A stretch of DNA of 64,000 bases from Candidatus Obscuribacterales bacterium (GCA_019637435.1 JAHBVO010000005.1:434001-498000), one strand, 5' to 3'. Counted from the first letter of the stretch, positions 8,543 through 17,456 are shown. Notes: generated by a model from the sequence alone, not told the origin. Translations and numbers: made by a program.

Positions 8543-8612
8543 GCGTCTATTAAACCAAAATCTGCCGTACACGATATCATTTAGAGCTAGAACTTGATCA
8601 GGGAACTTAAGT

Positions 8613-9143
8613 ATGGCGAAATTCGTTTTTAGCATGAACCAGTCGCTCGACGGCTACGTCGACCATACGGAATTCATGCCTAGCCCGCATCTTTTTCGCC
8701 ACTTCGTAGAAAAAGTACGAGGTTTAACAGGAAGCGTTTACGGTAGCCGCATATACGAGCTCATGCGCTACTGGGACAATGAGCGCCCTGAATGGAACGA
8801 GGACGAACGAGAGTTCGCAGTAGTTTGGCGAAGGCAGCCCAAATGGGTTGTCTCGAATTCGTTGAAGTCAGTTGGTCCGAACGCTACTCTCATCTCAACT
8901 GGTATGGAAACGGAACTCCGACGACTAAAGGAGAAACTCGACGGCGAGATCGATGTCGCAGGTCCAGTTCTAGCCCGCAGCTTAACCGATCTTGGTCTCA
9001 TCGACGAGTATCGAATCTATCTCCACCCATACGTGCTGGGAAAAGGAAGTCCGTTCTTCGCGGGTCCGCGTCCGCCACTCCGTCTCAAGGCGAGCGAACA
9101 AGTAGACGAGAGTGTTATGAAACTAACATACGAGCCGGTTTGA
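8613..9143 (+). CDS. RibD/dihydrofolate-reductase-like protein
   Basis: A 176-aa cytosolic protein of the RibD C-terminal (DHFR-like) family, probably an NAD(P)H-dependent reductase of unknown substrate. It starts with AKFVFSMNQSLDGYVD, the usual first strand and loop of the family. VYGSRIYELM lies at about 43-52, and IDVAGPVLARSLTDLGLIDE followed by PYVLGKGSPFF contains the family's GG/AG-x-L and LGxGxPFF motifs. It is complete in length. The 5' end is close to and divergent from the serine hydrolase gene. It is not the classical FolA. Confidence 0.85.
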   Translation: MAKFVFSMNQSLDGYVDHTEFMPSPHLFRHFVEKVRGLTGSVYGSRIYELMRYWDNERPEWNEDEREFAVVWRRQPKWVVSNSLKSVGPNATLISTGMETELRRLKEKLDGEIDVAGPVLARSLTDLGLIDEYRIYLHPYVLGKGSPFFAGPRPPLRLKASEQVDESVMKLTYEPV

Positions 9144-9203
9144 AGCGTTCGATCTCGCCGCCCAGTCAGCTCCAATCAAACTAAGTTAGTCGCAGAGACT
9201 GGA

Positions 9204-9479
9204 CTATTGACTCAGACCGAAAACAGCCCCAGTTATAGCGCAACACGCAGCAGCGATTGTAGCCCAATACCAGAGCGGTCGGTCCATGCTGCGCTTGAAC
9301 GTCGGTGCATTCTTGCAAATGGCATCCTTGATCATCAGCGGAAGCACAAAAGTCACTACGATCAAAACAATCATCGGACTGCCGAAAGCCAGCAATGCTA
9401 GCTTCTCCCACCAATTCTTGCAATCAGTGACCTTAACATTGAGAGCCACGTAAACAGAAGCGATAGCCCACCCCATCAA
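9204..9479 (-). CDS. Small membrane protein, possibly missing its original start
   Basis: About 90 aa with three hydrophobic stretches (MGWAIASVYVALNV near the start, FGSPMIVLIVVTFVLPLMI in the middle and ATIAAACCAITGAVFGL at the end). The usable starts are TTG 9479 or ATG 9476, with GAAGG only a few bases upstream. The frame stays open for about 36 codons further upstream and reads like protein there (YVDGRASDRETRNVYTTIRR), but has no ATG, GTG or TTG before a TAA. The 5' end may therefore have been lost or damaged, or a non-canonical start is used. No family is recognised. Confidence 0.45.
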   Translation of the reverse strand: MMGWAIASVYVALNVKVTDCKNWWEKLALLAFGSPMIVLIVVTFVLPLMIKDAICKNAPTFKRSMDRPLWYWATIAAACCAITGAVFGLSQ

Positions 9480-9582
9480 CCTTCGAATAGTTGTGTAGAC
9501 ATTGCGTGTTTCTCGGTCAGATGCACGTCCATCGACGTATCTAGTTATCTTAGCCTCAACACTTGAGAACCTCCAGCTTCCT

Positions 9583-9602
9583 TAATACCGAATTTGGTAT
9601 TA
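9583..9602. promoter_or_regulatory. Operator-like inverted repeat
   Basis: TAATACC and GGTATTA form a perfect 7-bp inverted repeat around the 6-base centre GAATTT, so 18 of 20 positions are symmetric. It lies between the small membrane protein gene and the end of the WG-repeat gene. Size and symmetry suit a dimeric repressor site, but no regulator gene is adjacent. Confidence 0.4.
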
Positions 9603-9696
9603 GAGGGTCAGTCGCGTTTCGCCACATTCTCTTCAAAAACCATGCGTGACCAAGAGAAAGATCCTGCTGAGTCGTCGGAAAGCACAACATTGGTGG

Positions 9697-10965
9697 TTAT
9701 CCAGCCACCCTCCTGTCCAAGTCTGCTATCCGCCACCGGTTCAATCTATCGTTTTGGTACTCGAACTGCAGATTCCTAATCGAATTTCCACACATTGTGT
9801 TCCCGTTCAACGAGTACGTTTCATTTAAACGTGAATGATCAGGTTTTCCCAGTAAGGCGTGAATTTCCTCACGTCGCATTCCAATCAGGTCGTAGTTTCT
9901 TAGCAGAACTCCCAACAAAAGCGATCGCATAGCGGGAAACCTTTGCCAATCCGCCGCACTCCAATTGGTGTCGTCCTCGGCCTTCAAAAGCCGATCAGGT
10001 GATACCACTTCTAGTCGGGTTGCGTTAATACCATCATTTATTATTCCGCCTTCGTCCACAATTACGAATTTGCGATCTCTACAACCTGGAATTTTTTGGC
10101 TCAGCAACACCAGGCCGAAGGCAGACCATACGGATTCCCCTTCCAGCTCCACTACCGGGGCCCCGTCCTCTCGCAAAACTGAGTAAACCGAATTTCCAGA
10201 TGGCGATTTGGACGCATGAGAGACGACCAAAACGTTGGAGGAACCAGCTACTGGTGCGCGCAGCGTCTCTAAAACTTTTGAAGCAGTATTCGCTGGGACG
10301 ACAATTGTTTTGTACTCTTCATTGCGTTCTTGTACGGAGAAATGGTTGCCGTACACATGAACGATGTCTTCGAAGGTTGGCTCCAAAACAAATCTAAGTT
10401 GAGAATTAATTACGCCCTTGCGAAGCTTTCCCTCGCTGGCGCGAACGGTCACTATCGCGAATCCATTTTCGCAATCCTTAATTCCAGAGAACACCTGAGA
10501 CACACGTCGATTGTCTTGATCGATATAGACATGCTGGTTTTCACCAAGAGTCACTATTGCAAATCCGCGTGAACTAAACTTACCTGCCTCTTTGTAAACC
10601 GGCTTGATAGCGACCTCTCCAGAGAGTCGCTTGTATCCGCATAATCTGTCTCCGCTGCGAAAATCGTCAAATGGGAATAGTCGAGTGTCGCTGATATCGG
10701 TTTTAACCTTCTGCAAATTCAGGTCAAAAACAGAGGCGGAAAGGGTTTCGCTTTCTCCCGTAAAGAGAAGCAACTGATCATCGTCGTATGGTTCGATGTA
10801 GCTGTATTTTGGCTCGACTACTGGAACACCGTTCAGAGTACACAATCCATTTCCAGACTTGCAATGAAATTGAACCAGAGCACGTTCGTTTGACCTGGTA
10901 TCAGACTTGGTATCATCGCCATTTCCCTGCTTCGAAAAAAAACAACTTGACAGGATTGCCTTCAT
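9697..10965 (-). CDS. WG-repeat protein, C-terminal part (frameshifted from 10913-11233)
   Basis: About 420 aa carrying WG-type repeats, for example GDRLCGYKRLSGEVAIKPVY followed by AGKFSSRGFAIVTL, and LRKGVINSQLRFVLEPTFED. The last ~60 residues (IGMRREEIHALLGKPD, then LQFEYQNDRLNRWRI) resemble the short BamE/SmpA-like domain often found at the ends of such proteins. It has no signal peptide of its own. The preceding frame supplies the signal peptide and first repeat and runs into this frame at the A8 run 10935-10942 (T8 on the coding strand). Removing one base there makes a single ~510-residue exported protein. WG repeats are thought to bind partners or ligands; no activity is known here. 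Confidence 0.7.
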   Translation of the reverse strand: MKAILSSCFFSKQGNGDDTKSDTRSNERALVQFHCKSGNGLCTLNGVPVVEPKYSYIEPYDDDQLLLFTGESETLSASVFDLNLQKVKTDISDTRLFPFDDFRSGDRLCGYKRLSGEVAIKPVYKEAGKFSSRGFAIVTLGENQHVYIDQDNRRVSQVFSGIKDCENGFAIVTVRASEGKLRKGVINSQLRFVLEPTFEDIVHVYGNHFSVQERNEEYKTIVVPANTASKVLETLRAPVAGSSNVLVVSHASKSPSGNSVYSVLREDGAPVVELEGESVWSAFGLVLLSQKIPGCRDRKFVIVDEGGIINDGINATRLEVVSPDRLLKAEDDTNWSAADWQRFPAMRSLLLGVLLRNYDLIGMRREEIHALLGKPDHSRLNETYSLNGNTMCGNSIRNLQFEYQNDRLNRWRIADLDRRVAG

Positions 10966-11233
10966 TTGGAATCTTTATGTCAATTTTCCGACCATCACGA
11001 TCACACAAAAGCCAGACCGGAGACTCGCCAGCTAACGAAGGTGGCTCCTCAAACAAGAAAATGTCATGCCCCATGTATTCTGCGCGACGATACCGACATG
11101 GAACAATTTCCTTACCAGTCCTATCGATCAGACCGAACTTAGAATAAGGAAACGCCTGCGCCGATGGAATCGCATTAATTACAGACAGCAGGAAAGCTGC
11201 TAGCAAGAGATTCTTCAACCCGAACGGATACAC
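10913..11233 (-). CDS. WG-repeat protein, N-terminal part with signal peptide
   Basis: 106 aa: signal peptide (LKNLLLAAFLLSVINAIPSAQA), then a first WG-like unit (FPYSKFGLIDRTGKEIVPCRYRRAEYM). It ends abruptly just past the T8 run shared with the following frame, which continues the same repeat type. The two parts are best read as one gene interrupted by a one-base change, or joined by slippage. A promoter-like pair lies at 11290-11318. Confidence 0.65.
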   Translation of the reverse strand: MYPFGLKNLLLAAFLLSVINAIPSAQAFPYSKFGLIDRTGKEIVPCRYRRAEYMGHDIFLFEEPPSLAGESPVWLLCDRDGRKIDIKIPNEGNPVKLFFFEAGKWR

Positions 11234-11289
11234 GGCTCTCCACCGCGCTTCCAGCTCACCGCCAAACTGTTCCCGGCTCCCATAAATTG

Positions 11290-11318
11290 AGCATATAGCT
11301 TCAGCAAGGCGCAGTCAA
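11290..11318 (-). promoter_or_regulatory. Putative promoter of the WG-repeat gene
   Basis: On the minus strand, TTGACT (11318-11313), a 17-bp spacer and TATGCT (11295-11290) match the sigma-70 pattern, about 50 bases upstream of the ATG at 11233. Confidence 0.5.
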
Positions 11319-11386
11319 TTTTTCGGGCCGCACGACATGAGTAAACAGCATTTACGGTCGTCGACCTTATGTACGAAACGTAGCTA

Positions 11387-11458
11387 AACCCTCGGAGAGA
11401 TTCGAACTCCCGACACCCTCCTTAGGACGGAGGTGTTCTTCCACTGAACTACGAGGGC
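11387..11458 (-). tRNA. tRNA-Arg (anticodon CCU)
   Basis: A 72-base cloverleaf reads on the minus strand. The acceptor arm GCCCTCG pairs with CGAGGGT (with one G-U at the end), the D stem is GTTC/GAAC, the anticodon stem CCTCC/GGAGG carries the loop GTCCTAA with anticodon CCT, and the T arm is GGGAG-TTCGAAT-CTCTC. It decodes AGG. The discriminator base appears to be U, and CCA is not encoded. It lies between the WG-repeat gene and the YfhO-like gene. Confidence 0.93.
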
Positions 11459-11503
11459 AGATTGGATATCTATTCTAGCGCATCGCCGGGGTCAGGACAG
11501 GGT

Positions 11504-13411
11504 TTACTCGAACTTTCCGACTGACAAGAAGTGAATGGTCTTGCCGAGCAGCCGGCTTAGCCAGAAGAATGAAAGGAAGGCGTTTATCAAGAGGGCGGTC
11601 ACTGCCAGGTTAAAACCGACCTTCTGGGAAGCAGGTCGATAGTCGAAAGTGACGAGATGAGAGCCGGCTGTGACGAAAACAGCCCGGGCGAAGCCGTTGG
11701 CTCGGTACATCGGAGCCGGAGTACTGTCCACATATGCTTTCCAACCTGGATAAAACGTATCGCGAACAACCACGAAAGACGGACTCTTCGCGTTTACAGA
11801 CAGGGAAACATGCTCTGGCTCGTATGCCATCACATCAACCGACTTGCACCTCGCCTCGTTCGCTAACAATTCCGCGCCTTTCGAGTCGGAAAGCGGCGGA
11901 CCACTCGGCGGATTCACTTGCGAAAACGGCAATGCGTCCAGCCGCTCTTCATCAACATCGACAGAATGAGGCTTCTCAACGATCAGCTGAAAGCGCGAAT
12001 CAAACGACCTCCCGCCTTCGAAATATTGTTGGGTTATCTCGTTTCGATCTTTCACCCAGTGCCACGCGTCCATCGTATAAGCGACAGGCACCACCACCTC
12101 CTGCTGCAGAAAACGCCAGGACGTCGCCTCATCCTTCATCGGCAACATGAAGGGGCGCCAGTCCACAAGCGCCGTTTCTGCCTGTTTCAACGCATCCCCC
12201 TGAGAAGTCACTATCATCCCAACCGAGCAGAATGAACTAAACTTCGCGAGCTTCTCTACAAGCGCTGCGTCGTCAGGTGAAAACGAAATAGACTCATCCG
12301 GTTCAAAACCAATCGCGTCTTTCACAAACGTTCGGTACGAAGCGACCGGATGACCGAGATATCCCATCGGGCTCCCCAACTGGCTTTTCATGTTTACATC
12401 CGGCAAGATGGAACGCACTACGGCAGAGTCGATACCATTTTTCCCAGATGCCACCAGATACCGCCCCTGATGCCCGACAGTTCCTTGAATTGCCTTGAGC
12501 ATTTCGTCTCGTTTCCGAGCAAATGTATAAAACTCAGTCCTGGTCATCGTTTCCGGCAGAAGGAAGTTTCCGCGTACTTCGAGTTTCGGGGCGGACCTCA
12601 GCAAGTTTCGAACAGCACCACTAGCAGTGTCACCTTGCACCCAGTCAAAAACTGGCAGTAGAACAGGCGCTGCAATACAAGCCGAAACTAGAACTGCCAT
12701 GCCATACATCCCGAAGCGCGCATCTTGTCCGCGCAACCGACATGCCAGCAACATTAGAAAGAGAAACAAAACCGCGCCGAATGCAAAGACGAGCGAGCCA
12801 GACATAAGCATTAGAGCGATGAACGTTGAATTGACAACGATCAGACCGACTTTATGCGGCTTAGGCTCATTTCGGACGACGCACCGCGCGGCTCCGAACA
12901 AGCAGAATGGAAACCAGGCGAAAGCAGCAGCCAGGGCCAGGTTTGAATCCCCAGCCACACCCAGGGCGCCGCCGCAATATAGAAGAGAAAGCACCAGGCG
13001 CACCACCGGTTTCGCCCGGACCTGACTCAAAGCCAAATAGATACCGGTGAATCCAATGATTTGATGCAGCAACAGAAACAGCGCGCAGGCGAGGTCATAG
13101 TTCTCAATCAGAAGAACTACATTGAGTGGATAATAAGAACCTGGAAAGCATCCGGGCAGCAGCGGCATTCCCAGATAACAAAACGGGTTCCACGCTGGTA
13201 CCGTTCCATGACTCTGTATCTGTTCTCTGAAAAACTCAACCGTCGGTCGCAGATATCGCAAATGGACCTCAGAGCTGAATACTGCTCCACCGGCGAACAC
13301 AGACGCGTATCGCAGCGCCAAAACGAAAGAAACCGCAAGCGTGTATAAAACCACATGCGGTATCGTTCCAGGTTTTGATTCAGTTTTGATCTCGTCTATC
13401 GACTCAGTCAC
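11504..13411 (-). CDS. YfhO-like polytopic membrane protein
   Basis: A 635-aa membrane protein with about ten hydrophobic helices in the first ~280 residues and one or two at the C-terminus, around a large extracytoplasmic region. The family hallmark lies after the first loop: PAWNPFCYLGMPLLPGCFPG then SYYPLNVV, as in YfhO-type proteins of the GT-C superfamily. Near the end, DTFYPGWKAYVDSTPAP and FRxVFVTAGxHxVTFxYRP-like segments also match YfhO tails. It probably transfers or flips a sugar at the envelope. The start is a GTG that overlaps the nuoN stop by one base (TAGTG), so the two are translationally coupled. Confidence 0.8.
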   Translation of the reverse strand: MTESIDEIKTESKPGTIPHVVLYTLAVSFVLALRYASVFAGGAVFSSEVHLRYLRPTVEFFREQIQSHGTVPAWNPFCYLGMPLLPGCFPGSYYPLNVVLLIENYDLACALFLLLHQIIGFTGIYLALSQVRAKPVVRLVLSLLYCGGALGVAGDSNLALAAAFAWFPFCLFGAARCVVRNEPKPHKVGLIVVNSTFIALMLMSGSLVFAFGAVLFLFLMLLACRLRGQDARFGMYGMAVLVSACIAAPVLLPVFDWVQGDTASGAVRNLLRSAPKLEVRGNFLLPETMTRTEFYTFARKRDEMLKAIQGTVGHQGRYLVASGKNGIDSAVVRSILPDVNMKSQLGSPMGYLGHPVASYRTFVKDAIGFEPDESISFSPDDAALVEKLAKFSSFCSVGMIVTSQGDALKQAETALVDWRPFMLPMKDEATSWRFLQQEVVVPVAYTMDAWHWVKDRNEITQQYFEGGRSFDSRFQLIVEKPHSVDVDEERLDALPFSQVNPPSGPPLSDSKGAELLANEARCKSVDVMAYEPEHVSLSVNAKSPSFVVVRDTFYPGWKAYVDSTPAPMYRANGFARAVFVTAGSHLVTFDYRPASQKVGFNLAVTALLINAFLSFFWLSRLLGKTIHFLSVGKFE

Positions 13412-15120
13412 TATCTAACTGAAGGTTGTTTGGCGTATCCAATCTGGTTGCCTGTTTTTGGTCTGGCTACGTTCGCGGAGTCGGAACGGTGGCCAATCAA
13501 CGCATCGTTTTCAGCGCTGCTGATCAGCTTAGGTTGCGGTCTCTGGCTGATTTCACGAACCTTTGCGGGGTCGATGCTGTCAGCCGCTCGTCCCGAAATG
13601 GCGACGATAGGATCGATCAGGAATGTACCTGCGGCAATCGTAGCGATCGAGCAAGCGAGGAGCGCAGCCCACGGACCTTCTTGAGGGCTACCGACGAATG
13701 CACGGGTTGCAGGAAGCTGTGCCACTTTCTCTGACGGTTCAGGCACAATCATTTTGATAACGACGCGGCAATAGTAGAAGATTGCCGGGATGGAAGTCAC
13801 AAGCGCGACAGCCACCAGCCACCAGCCCAGATTGAGGCTGCCGAACACACTGTGTTGAACCATCGCACTCTGTGCCGATGGGTCTGTGAGCATCGGATTG
13901 CCTTCAAGTCCAGCTTTGAAGATGAAGACCTTCGCAAAGAAGCCGGCGGGAGGGATTGGGAGCCCTGCCAGGTTTAACAGTGCCAGCGTCATCATGATTG
14001 CCAGAACGGGGCGTTTGCGAATCAAGCCGGCGTAATCTTCGATGCGGTCGCTGCCGATTTCGTTCTCCACCAGGATTGCACCGGCGAAGGCGCCGAGGTT
14101 CAACAGGCCATAAACAATGATGTAAAACACCATCGCCTGATACGACTCATTGCTGAACGCGACAAGACCGATGAGCATATAACCAACGTGCGCGATTGAC
14201 GAGTAAGCAAGCATTCTCTTGAAGGACGATTGCGCAAGTGCGATCAAGTTACCTGCAATCATTGACACCATAGCTAGTGCGGCGACAACCACGACCCAAT
14301 CGAAATAGACGCTGTTGAAGATGGTGGTGAGCAAGCGCAGCGCGACCGCGAAGCCGCCTGCCTTGGAGCCGATGGAAAGGAATGCAGTCACTGGCGTCGG
14401 TGCGCCTTCGTAAACGTCAGGCGTCCACATATGGAACGGGACGATTGAAAGTTTAAAACCGATGGCGCTGAGCGTGAGAGCGATGATCAAGAATTCAAGG
14501 AGTGAGCGACCGCCGTGGGAGATAAACTCCATCTTCTGCGCGATAGCATCGAATGTGGTGGCACCGGTCATTCCATAGATGAAGGACAGCGCGTACAGGA
14601 GAGTCGCGGTAGTAGCTGCCGTCGAGAGGAGGTATTTGAGCGATGCCTCGCCACTCTTCCAGTTGCCCTTTTGAAAACCGGCAAGCAGAACGCAGCAAAT
14701 TGAAAGGGTTTCAAGACTGACGAACAACATGATGAGGTCGGTTGAGCCAGCCAGGAACATGACGGCGACGACCGCAGTAAGCAGAATCGCGTAAAACTCA
14801 CCGCGATTATTTTTGAAGTGCTGCTCGTAACCGGTCGTCATCAACACGACCACAGCACCGACGGCTGTGGCGATTAAACCGAAGATCGTAGTGAGCGGGT
14901 CAACGGTGTAAACACCGCCAAAGAGCTTTTGAGTAGTTTCGATCTGCGTCGCCTGGCTGGCAAACGCGAATACGAGCGAGAGAAGCGCTATCCACGGTGT
15001 CCAGTGCTTCAGCTTGGGATTGAATAAGTCCCATACCGCCGTCAACAACACGCCGATAATCACCAGGATGTGTGGTGTAAGAAGCGCTACTGCGTTGCAA
15101 TAATCTGCGATCGTGTTCAT
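13411..15120 (-). CDS. nuoN: NADH-quinone oxidoreductase subunit N
   Basis: An antiporter-like, proton-pumping membrane subunit of respiratory complex I. It has 569 aa and about 14 hydrophobic helices. Typical motifs: GYEQHFKNNRGEFYAILLTA, the SLETLSICCVLLAGF helix with its conserved Glu, KLSIVPFHMWTPDVYEGAPT with Lys and the WxPDVYEGAPTP signature, and KRMLAYSSIAHVGYM. I chose ATG 15120 because AAGGGA lies upstream; the frame is open to 15189. A ~55-residue polar tail extends past the last helix. No other nuo gene is in the window, although nuoN normally ends a long nuo operon. Confidence 0.93.
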   Translation of the reverse strand: MNTIADYCNAVALLTPHILVIIGVLLTAVWDLFNPKLKHWTPWIALLSLVFAFASQATQIETTQKLFGGVYTVDPLTTIFGLIATAVGAVVVLMTTGYEQHFKNNRGEFYAILLTAVVAVMFLAGSTDLIMLFVSLETLSICCVLLAGFQKGNWKSGEASLKYLLSTAATTATLLYALSFIYGMTGATTFDAIAQKMEFISHGGRSLLEFLIIALTLSAIGFKLSIVPFHMWTPDVYEGAPTPVTAFLSIGSKAGGFAVALRLLTTIFNSVYFDWVVVVAALAMVSMIAGNLIALAQSSFKRMLAYSSIAHVGYMLIGLVAFSNESYQAMVFYIIVYGLLNLGAFAGAILVENEIGSDRIEDYAGLIRKRPVLAIMMTLALLNLAGLPIPPAGFFAKVFIFKAGLEGNPMLTDPSAQSAMVQHSVFGSLNLGWWLVAVALVTSIPAIFYYCRVVIKMIVPEPSEKVAQLPATRAFVGSPQEGPWAALLACSIATIAAGTFLIDPIVAISGRAADSIDPAKVREISQRPQPKLISSAENDALIGHRSDSANVARPKTGNQIGYAKQPSVR

Positions 15121-15554
15121 CAAAATTCCCTTACGTGACCCCTTCGGTCGTTTCTTTATCGCGGTCGGTTTCGTCCATGCACATGGCAACCGCTATGAAG
15201 AACCAGGGAAATTCTACAGAGGCTAACTATTAATAGGTGAGATTTTGAGAAAAACAAATTCGCCTCATTGCATCGTAGTTGCCGAAAGAAGGAACGGCAG
15301 CACCTTTCCGGCGATGAGGTCAGAACTTAAACCTGTCCAATGCAAAGTTGATTCGTCACAGACCTAAACATGAGATATGCCTTCAATCCCAACTGGAGGC
15401 ATGTCACGGGTTTACAACCCATGTCACAGGGTTGCGACTTGTCTTCCGAACGTTCACAATCGACCAGCTAGAAACTTCCGAAATTCTCTATGCAGAACAC
15501 ATAACAAGTTTCTCATTTAAGGGTAAGATAGACATACACGGTATAAATGCGGTC
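15121..15554. other. Divergent intergenic region between nuoN and carA
   Basis: No gene is seen. Toward nuoN, a weak minus-strand promoter (TTGTTT, 16 bp, TATTAA) may lie around 15229-15257. Toward carA there are an imperfect hairpin GCCTTC/GGAGGC (about 15379-15400) and two direct CATGTCAC repeats described separately. No clear carA promoter or ribosome site was found. A frame runs into carA from 15348, but its sequence does not look like CarA. Confidence 0.45.
15400..15439. promoter_or_regulatory. Two 20-bp direct repeats upstream of carA
   Basis: CATGTCACGGGTTTACAACC and CATGTCACAGGGTTGCGACT lie end to end, with CATGTCAC shared exactly and a 20-bp period (about two helical turns). The first also contains the palindrome GGGTTTACAACCC. 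The layout suits a protein that binds one DNA face, possibly controlling pyrimidine/arginine genes; this is inference. Confidence 0.4.
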
Positions 15555-16694
15555 ATGGAGAAAAAAACAATCACTGACAATAGTGTCAAAACCTGCTTAC
15601 TAGCCCTCGAGGATGGCAAAGTTTATACGGGCAAACACTTCGGAGCCGAAGGCACGGCAACGGGTGAACTTGTATTCAACACCAGCTTGATGGGCTACCA
15701 GGAAATCCTGACGGACCCCAGTTATGCGGGTCAAATCATAACGTTGACCACGCCGGAAATTGGCAATTACGGCACCAACGACGGTGATATGGAGTCGCGA
15801 AAAGTTTTCGCAAGAGGGCTCGTAGTCAGGCATTTAAGCAAGGTATACAGCAACTGGAGAGCGACCGACAGTCTCGACCAGTTTCTCAAAAAGCACAATA
15901 TTGTTGGGATTAGCGATATCGATACACGCGCAATTACGAGACACATTCGCGACAAAGGCGCGATGCGATGCGCACTGACAACGGAAATCGGTAACGATCT
16001 CGACGCCGCAAAACAAAAACTCATCGATACTGCACGCCAGAGCCCGGAAATGACGGGGCTGGACCTCACCCGCGACGTCAGCTGTGATAAAGCGTACACG
16101 TTTGGATCGGGGAACATTCGAGTCGCAGTGCTCGACTTTGGTATTAAGCAGAATATATTGAATCTACTTGCCGGTGAGGGCTTCGCTCTGACCGTCTATC
16201 CATCGGACACTAAGGCGGCGACCATCCTGGAGACTAAACCAGACGGAATTTTTCTATCCAACGGACCAGGTGATCCGGCTGCATGCACGGGCGTTCTGGA
16301 AGAGCTACCCAAGTTGATCGATTCGAAAATTCCGATTTTTGGAATCTGTTTAGGTCACCAGTTACTCTCAATCGCGCTTGGTGCCCGCACTTTCAAACTC
16401 AAATTCGGCCATAGAGGAGGCAACCAACCGGTAAAAGATCTGCTTACTGGAAAAGTAGAGATAACTTGTCAGAATCACGGATTCGCCGTTGACAAAGACA
16501 CAGTGCCGGCTGACCTCGAAATAACCCACCTCAATCTGAATGATGGAAGCGTGGAAGGTTTCAGACACAAGAGCTTGCCGATATTTGCAGTGCAATATCA
16601 CCCGGAGGCGAATCCGGGTCCCAACGACTCTAACTACCTTTTCGCCAGGTTCACCGACCTGGTGAAGTCAGACAATAAAGCGAAGGTGATCTAG
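15555..16694 (+). CDS. carA: Carbamoyl-phosphate synthase small (glutaminase) subunit
   Basis: Releases ammonia from glutamine and passes it to CarB for carbamoyl phosphate, the precursor of pyrimidines and arginine. It has 380 aa, the normal length. The N-terminal domain has FNTSLMGYQEILTDPSYAGQ (41-60); the class-I glutaminase domain has SNGPGDP (235-241), nucleophile Cys265 in GICLGHQ, and His349/Glu351 in YHPEANPGP. ATG 15555 was chosen because CarA homology (LALEDGKVYTGKHFG) begins right after it. The HAD phosphatase gene starts at the next base. carB is far away, at 61661 on the same strand. Confidence 0.95.
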   Translation: MEKKTITDNSVKTCLLALEDGKVYTGKHFGAEGTATGELVFNTSLMGYQEILTDPSYAGQIITLTTPEIGNYGTNDGDMESRKVFARGLVVRHLSKVYSNWRATDSLDQFLKKHNIVGISDIDTRAITRHIRDKGAMRCALTTEIGNDLDAAKQKLIDTARQSPEMTGLDLTRDVSCDKAYTFGSGNIRVAVLDFGIKQNILNLLAGEGFALTVYPSDTKAATILETKPDGIFLSNGPGDPAACTGVLEELPKLIDSKIPIFGICLGHQLLSIALGARTFKLKFGHRGGNQPVKDLLTGKVEITCQNHGFAVDKDTVPADLEITHLNLNDGSVEGFRHKSLPIFAVQYHPEANPGPNDSNYLFARFTDLVKSDNKAKVI

Positions 16695-17360
16695 TTGTAT
16701 AAAATTGCGATTTTTGATTTCGATGGAACACTAGTTGATTCGGCGCCAGGAATAGTAGACGTTATGCACCAGGTGGTTGATGAGTATCAACTACCCGCCG
16801 AAGTGGCGGAGCACTGGAAAACTCTTATCGGTATCCCGCTCGTTGATCAGGTTGAAATCATCTGCCCGACTCGTCCAAGAGATTGGCATCAAAAAGTAGT
16901 CGAGCGCTATCGCGAAATTTACGACGCTAATAGTATCGAATTATGCCCACCATTCCCCGGTCTTCTGAATATGCTTCAGACATTGAAACGGATTGGTATC
17001 GCAAGTACGATCGCTACTTCCAAGCGAAGAGAAATCGTAGAGCCGGTTCTCGACCATCATAAATTGATGCACTTCTTCCATTTGATTTTGGGACAACAAG
17101 ATGTGACTCAACACAAGCCGCATCCTGAGCTAGTTTTAAACACCTTGAAACACATGACGTTAAATCCGCACGATGCAGTCGTAATCGGCGACAGCACATA
17201 TGACCTGGAAATGGCTCGTAATGCGGGTGTTGACGCCATCGGAGTTTTAACCGGAGTGCATAATCGCTCTCAACTCGAGACGGCGAAACCGACTTACATT
17301 GTTGAAAATCTTGAACAGGCAACAGAACTAATCTTGCAAGGGAAAAAACGCGTCGCTTAA
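16695..17360 (+). CDS. HAD-superfamily phosphatase, phosphoglycolate-phosphatase-like
   Basis: A 221-aa soluble hydrolase. Motif I is DFDGTLVDS (8-16, nucleophile Asp8), motif II is the ATSKR segment near 113-117, and motifs III/IV are KPHPE followed by VVIGDSTYDLEMA. The helical cap between motifs I and II places it with Gph/PGP-like enzymes. It begins with TTG immediately after the carA stop. The Shine-Dalgarno AAGGTGATC at the end of carA is strong, so the two are coupled. The substrate is not evident; clearing 2-phosphoglycolate or another small phosphate ester is possible. Confidence 0.87.
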   Translation: MYKIAIFDFDGTLVDSAPGIVDVMHQVVDEYQLPAEVAEHWKTLIGIPLVDQVEIICPTRPRDWHQKVVERYREIYDANSIELCPPFPGLLNMLQTLKRIGIASTIATSKRREIVEPVLDHHKLMHFFHLILGQQDVTQHKPHPELVLNTLKHMTLNPHDAVVIGDSTYDLEMARNAGVDAIGVLTGVHNRSQLETAKPTYIVENLEQATELILQGKKRVA

Positions 17361-17456
17361 GACTGGCTGGGCGCAACCACTTGTCAAGCGCTAGATCTAA
17401 AAAACTTCTTCAGCCAGCATAACCACTGGCAACCCGTCCGGCTTTGATAAGATCAG

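Noticed and set aside
15348..15554. N-terminal extension of carA
   Set aside because: The extra 69 residues do not resemble CarA and cover the repeats and likely regulatory region.
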